Source of the DNA: DASUSH01 sp036375215
Lineage (GTDB): Bacteria; Actinomycetota; Thermoleophilia; Solirubrobacterales; 70-9
DNA: 13,220 nt
Direction: 5' to 3'
NCBI GenBank assembly: GCA_036375215.1
Contig: DASUSH010000021.1
Location: 1 to 13,220 of the forward strand
Each line of letters opens with the position of its first letter. The first letter of the stretch is position 1. A program made the translations under genes and the position numbers. Of the stretch, positions 12,439 to 13,220 are shown in pieces. The notes under the pieces are model-generated. The model was not told where the DNA came from and ran no database searches. It worked only from the letters and a program-made list of their open reading frames with translations.

Positions 12439-13220
12439 TCAGGGTGACTCGGTGAGCGACTCGAGATCGGGCGTGGTGCCGCCCGGCGCCCCGTAAGCGG
12501 AGAGCGCCGACTGGAGCTCGGCGCTCGAAAGGCCGAACTGCTCGAGCAGGTCGTCGATCGGCTGCGCGTCGGCCGGCGCCTCGATCGTCTGCTCCGAGTT
12601 GATCGCGCCGTAGCGGGTCGAGAGGGATACATCGCCGCCGGTCACGCCCGAGTCCTCCGCGCCCTCGATCGCCGAGGCGTCGAAGGCGACGTCCAGGTCG
12701 AAGCCACGCAGGATCCGATCGTCGGCGCCCGAGTAGAGGTCGAAGGAAAGCTCACTGACGGCCTCCTCGATCTGGGTCGCCGTCTCGTCGGGGATCTCCT
12801 CGACGTCAGGGACCTCGGCGGCGGTGATCGCGGCGTTCAGGTTCTCGATCATCGCGGGGACGTCGACCGTGCCGTGGATGTGGATCGTGTCGGTCCCCTC
12901 GATCTCCTCGGTGCCCTCGTTCGTCAGGTCGAACCAGGTGAGCGCGTCGATCTGGTCGCATGCCTCGGGGTTGCCACCGGCCTGCTGCATGAGGATCGGG
13001 CACTGCCCGCCCGTCGCGCCCTCCTCACCGGTCGCACCCGTGGTCTCGGTTGTCTCGGGGACCTCGGTCGCGCCGAGCGCGCCCTGCGCGGCCATCGCCT
13101 GTGACGCCAAGGAGCTGAAGGCGTTGAAGAGCGAGGCTCCGACCTCGTAGGTCTCGTCCTGGTAGGTCACGTAGGCGTTGTCCTCGGTGACGACGAGACC
13201 GCCCTCGAAGTCGACCGAGG
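12439..13220 (-). CDS. LppX/LprG-like (lipo)protein, start beyond window edge
   Basis: The last 259 residues of a protein whose N-terminus, presumably with a signal or lipobox, lies beyond 13220; the frame is open to the edge, so GTG 13170 is internal. The pattern matches what I know of actinobacterial LppX/LprAFG-type lipoproteins: GGLVVTEDNAYVTYQDETYEVG near the left of the visible part, then LTWFDLTNEGTEEIEGTDTIH, HGTVDVPAMIENL, SFDLYSGADDRILRGFDLDV and a closing IEAPADAQPIDDLLEQFG. That is a beta-sheet half-barrel with alternating short helices. In mycobacteria LprG and LppX carry triacylated glycolipids across the envelope. An acidic Thr/Gly/Glu-rich insert (ETTETTGATGEEGATGGQ) carries a Cys pair, one in QCPIL and one in EACDQ, possibly a disulfide. 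It is very acidic overall. It is 5 bases upstream of the glycosyltransferase-methyltransferase fusion and presumably in its operon. Confidence 0.75.
   Translation of the reverse strand, partial: SVDFEGGLVVTEDNAYVTYQDETYEVGASLFNAFSSLASQAMAAQGALGATEVPETTETTGATGEEGATGGQCPILMQQAGGNPEACDQIDALTWFDLTNEGTEEIEGTDTIHIHGTVDVPAMIENLNAAITAAEVPDVEEIPDETATQIEEAVSELSFDLYSGADDRILRGFDLDVAFDASAIEGAEDSGVTGGDVSLSTRYGAINSEQTIEAPADAQPIDDLLEQFGLSSAELQSALSAYGAPGGTTPDLESLTESP

Noticed and set aside
1..13220. CRISPR array, tRNA, insertion sequence or prophage
   Set aside because: No spaced repeats of CRISPR type, no cloverleaf with a TTCGA-type arm, no transposase, integrase or terminal inverted repeats were seen on reading both strands.

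Overview
The window is about 13.2 kb of very GC-rich DNA, close to gene-dense throughout, with nearly every codon ending in G or C. The gene families (mycobacterial-type CysM, DUF2510-AIM24 protein, an acidic Asp-rich lipoprotein after the lipobox, an LppX/LprG-like lipoprotein) point to an actinobacterium. The overall style resembles Thermoleophilia/Solirubrobacterales, but that placement is an inference from family resemblance, not a search result. There are no RNA genes, insertion sequences, phage genes or CRISPR arrays that I can see, and no gene-free stretch over 300 bases.

Left part (1-4148). Two small membrane proteins lie on the + strand (45-650). Facing them is a minus-strand run read from 4148 down to 673: cysM (cysteine synthase, O-phosphoserine type), a possible 25-codon linker ORF, alkD (DNA alkylation repair glycosylase), a DUF2510-AIM24 protein, and an all-helical protein that I tentatively relate to the queuosine-salvage/HhH-glycosylase fold. 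Apart from the 75 bases after cysM, spacing is 12-20 bases, so this is probably one operon. alkD has no ATG, GTG or TTG start that would keep its conserved N-terminus; a CTG at 3104 is the best candidate.

Centre (4149-6829). A divergent 130-base control region holds an AT-rich -10 box for cysM and a 10-bp direct repeat with a 22-bp period. It is followed on the + strand by a complete polar amino-acid ABC importer: lipoprotein binding protein, hairpin, permease, ATPase.

Right of centre (6826-9991). Directly and translationally joined to the ATPase come a family 2 glycosyltransferase, a SAM methyltransferase and a NodB-like polysaccharide deacetylase. The three joints are cTGA, gTGA and tTGA, so the stop codon of each gene overlaps a non-ATG start of the next. 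This couples an amino-acid importer to what looks like a surface-glycan module.

Right end (9976-13220, minus strand). An LppX/LprG-like (lipo)protein, truncated by the window edge, is followed 5 bases later by a 628-residue fusion of a glycosyltransferase, a four-Cys zinc ribbon and a methyltransferase, and then by a RibD/DHFR-fold reductase that overlaps it by 8 bases. The two glycan blocks converge, and their outer genes overlap by 16 bases at the 3' ends. Together they suggest synthesis and modification of a cell-surface glycan or glycolipid, but no substrate can be read from the sequence.
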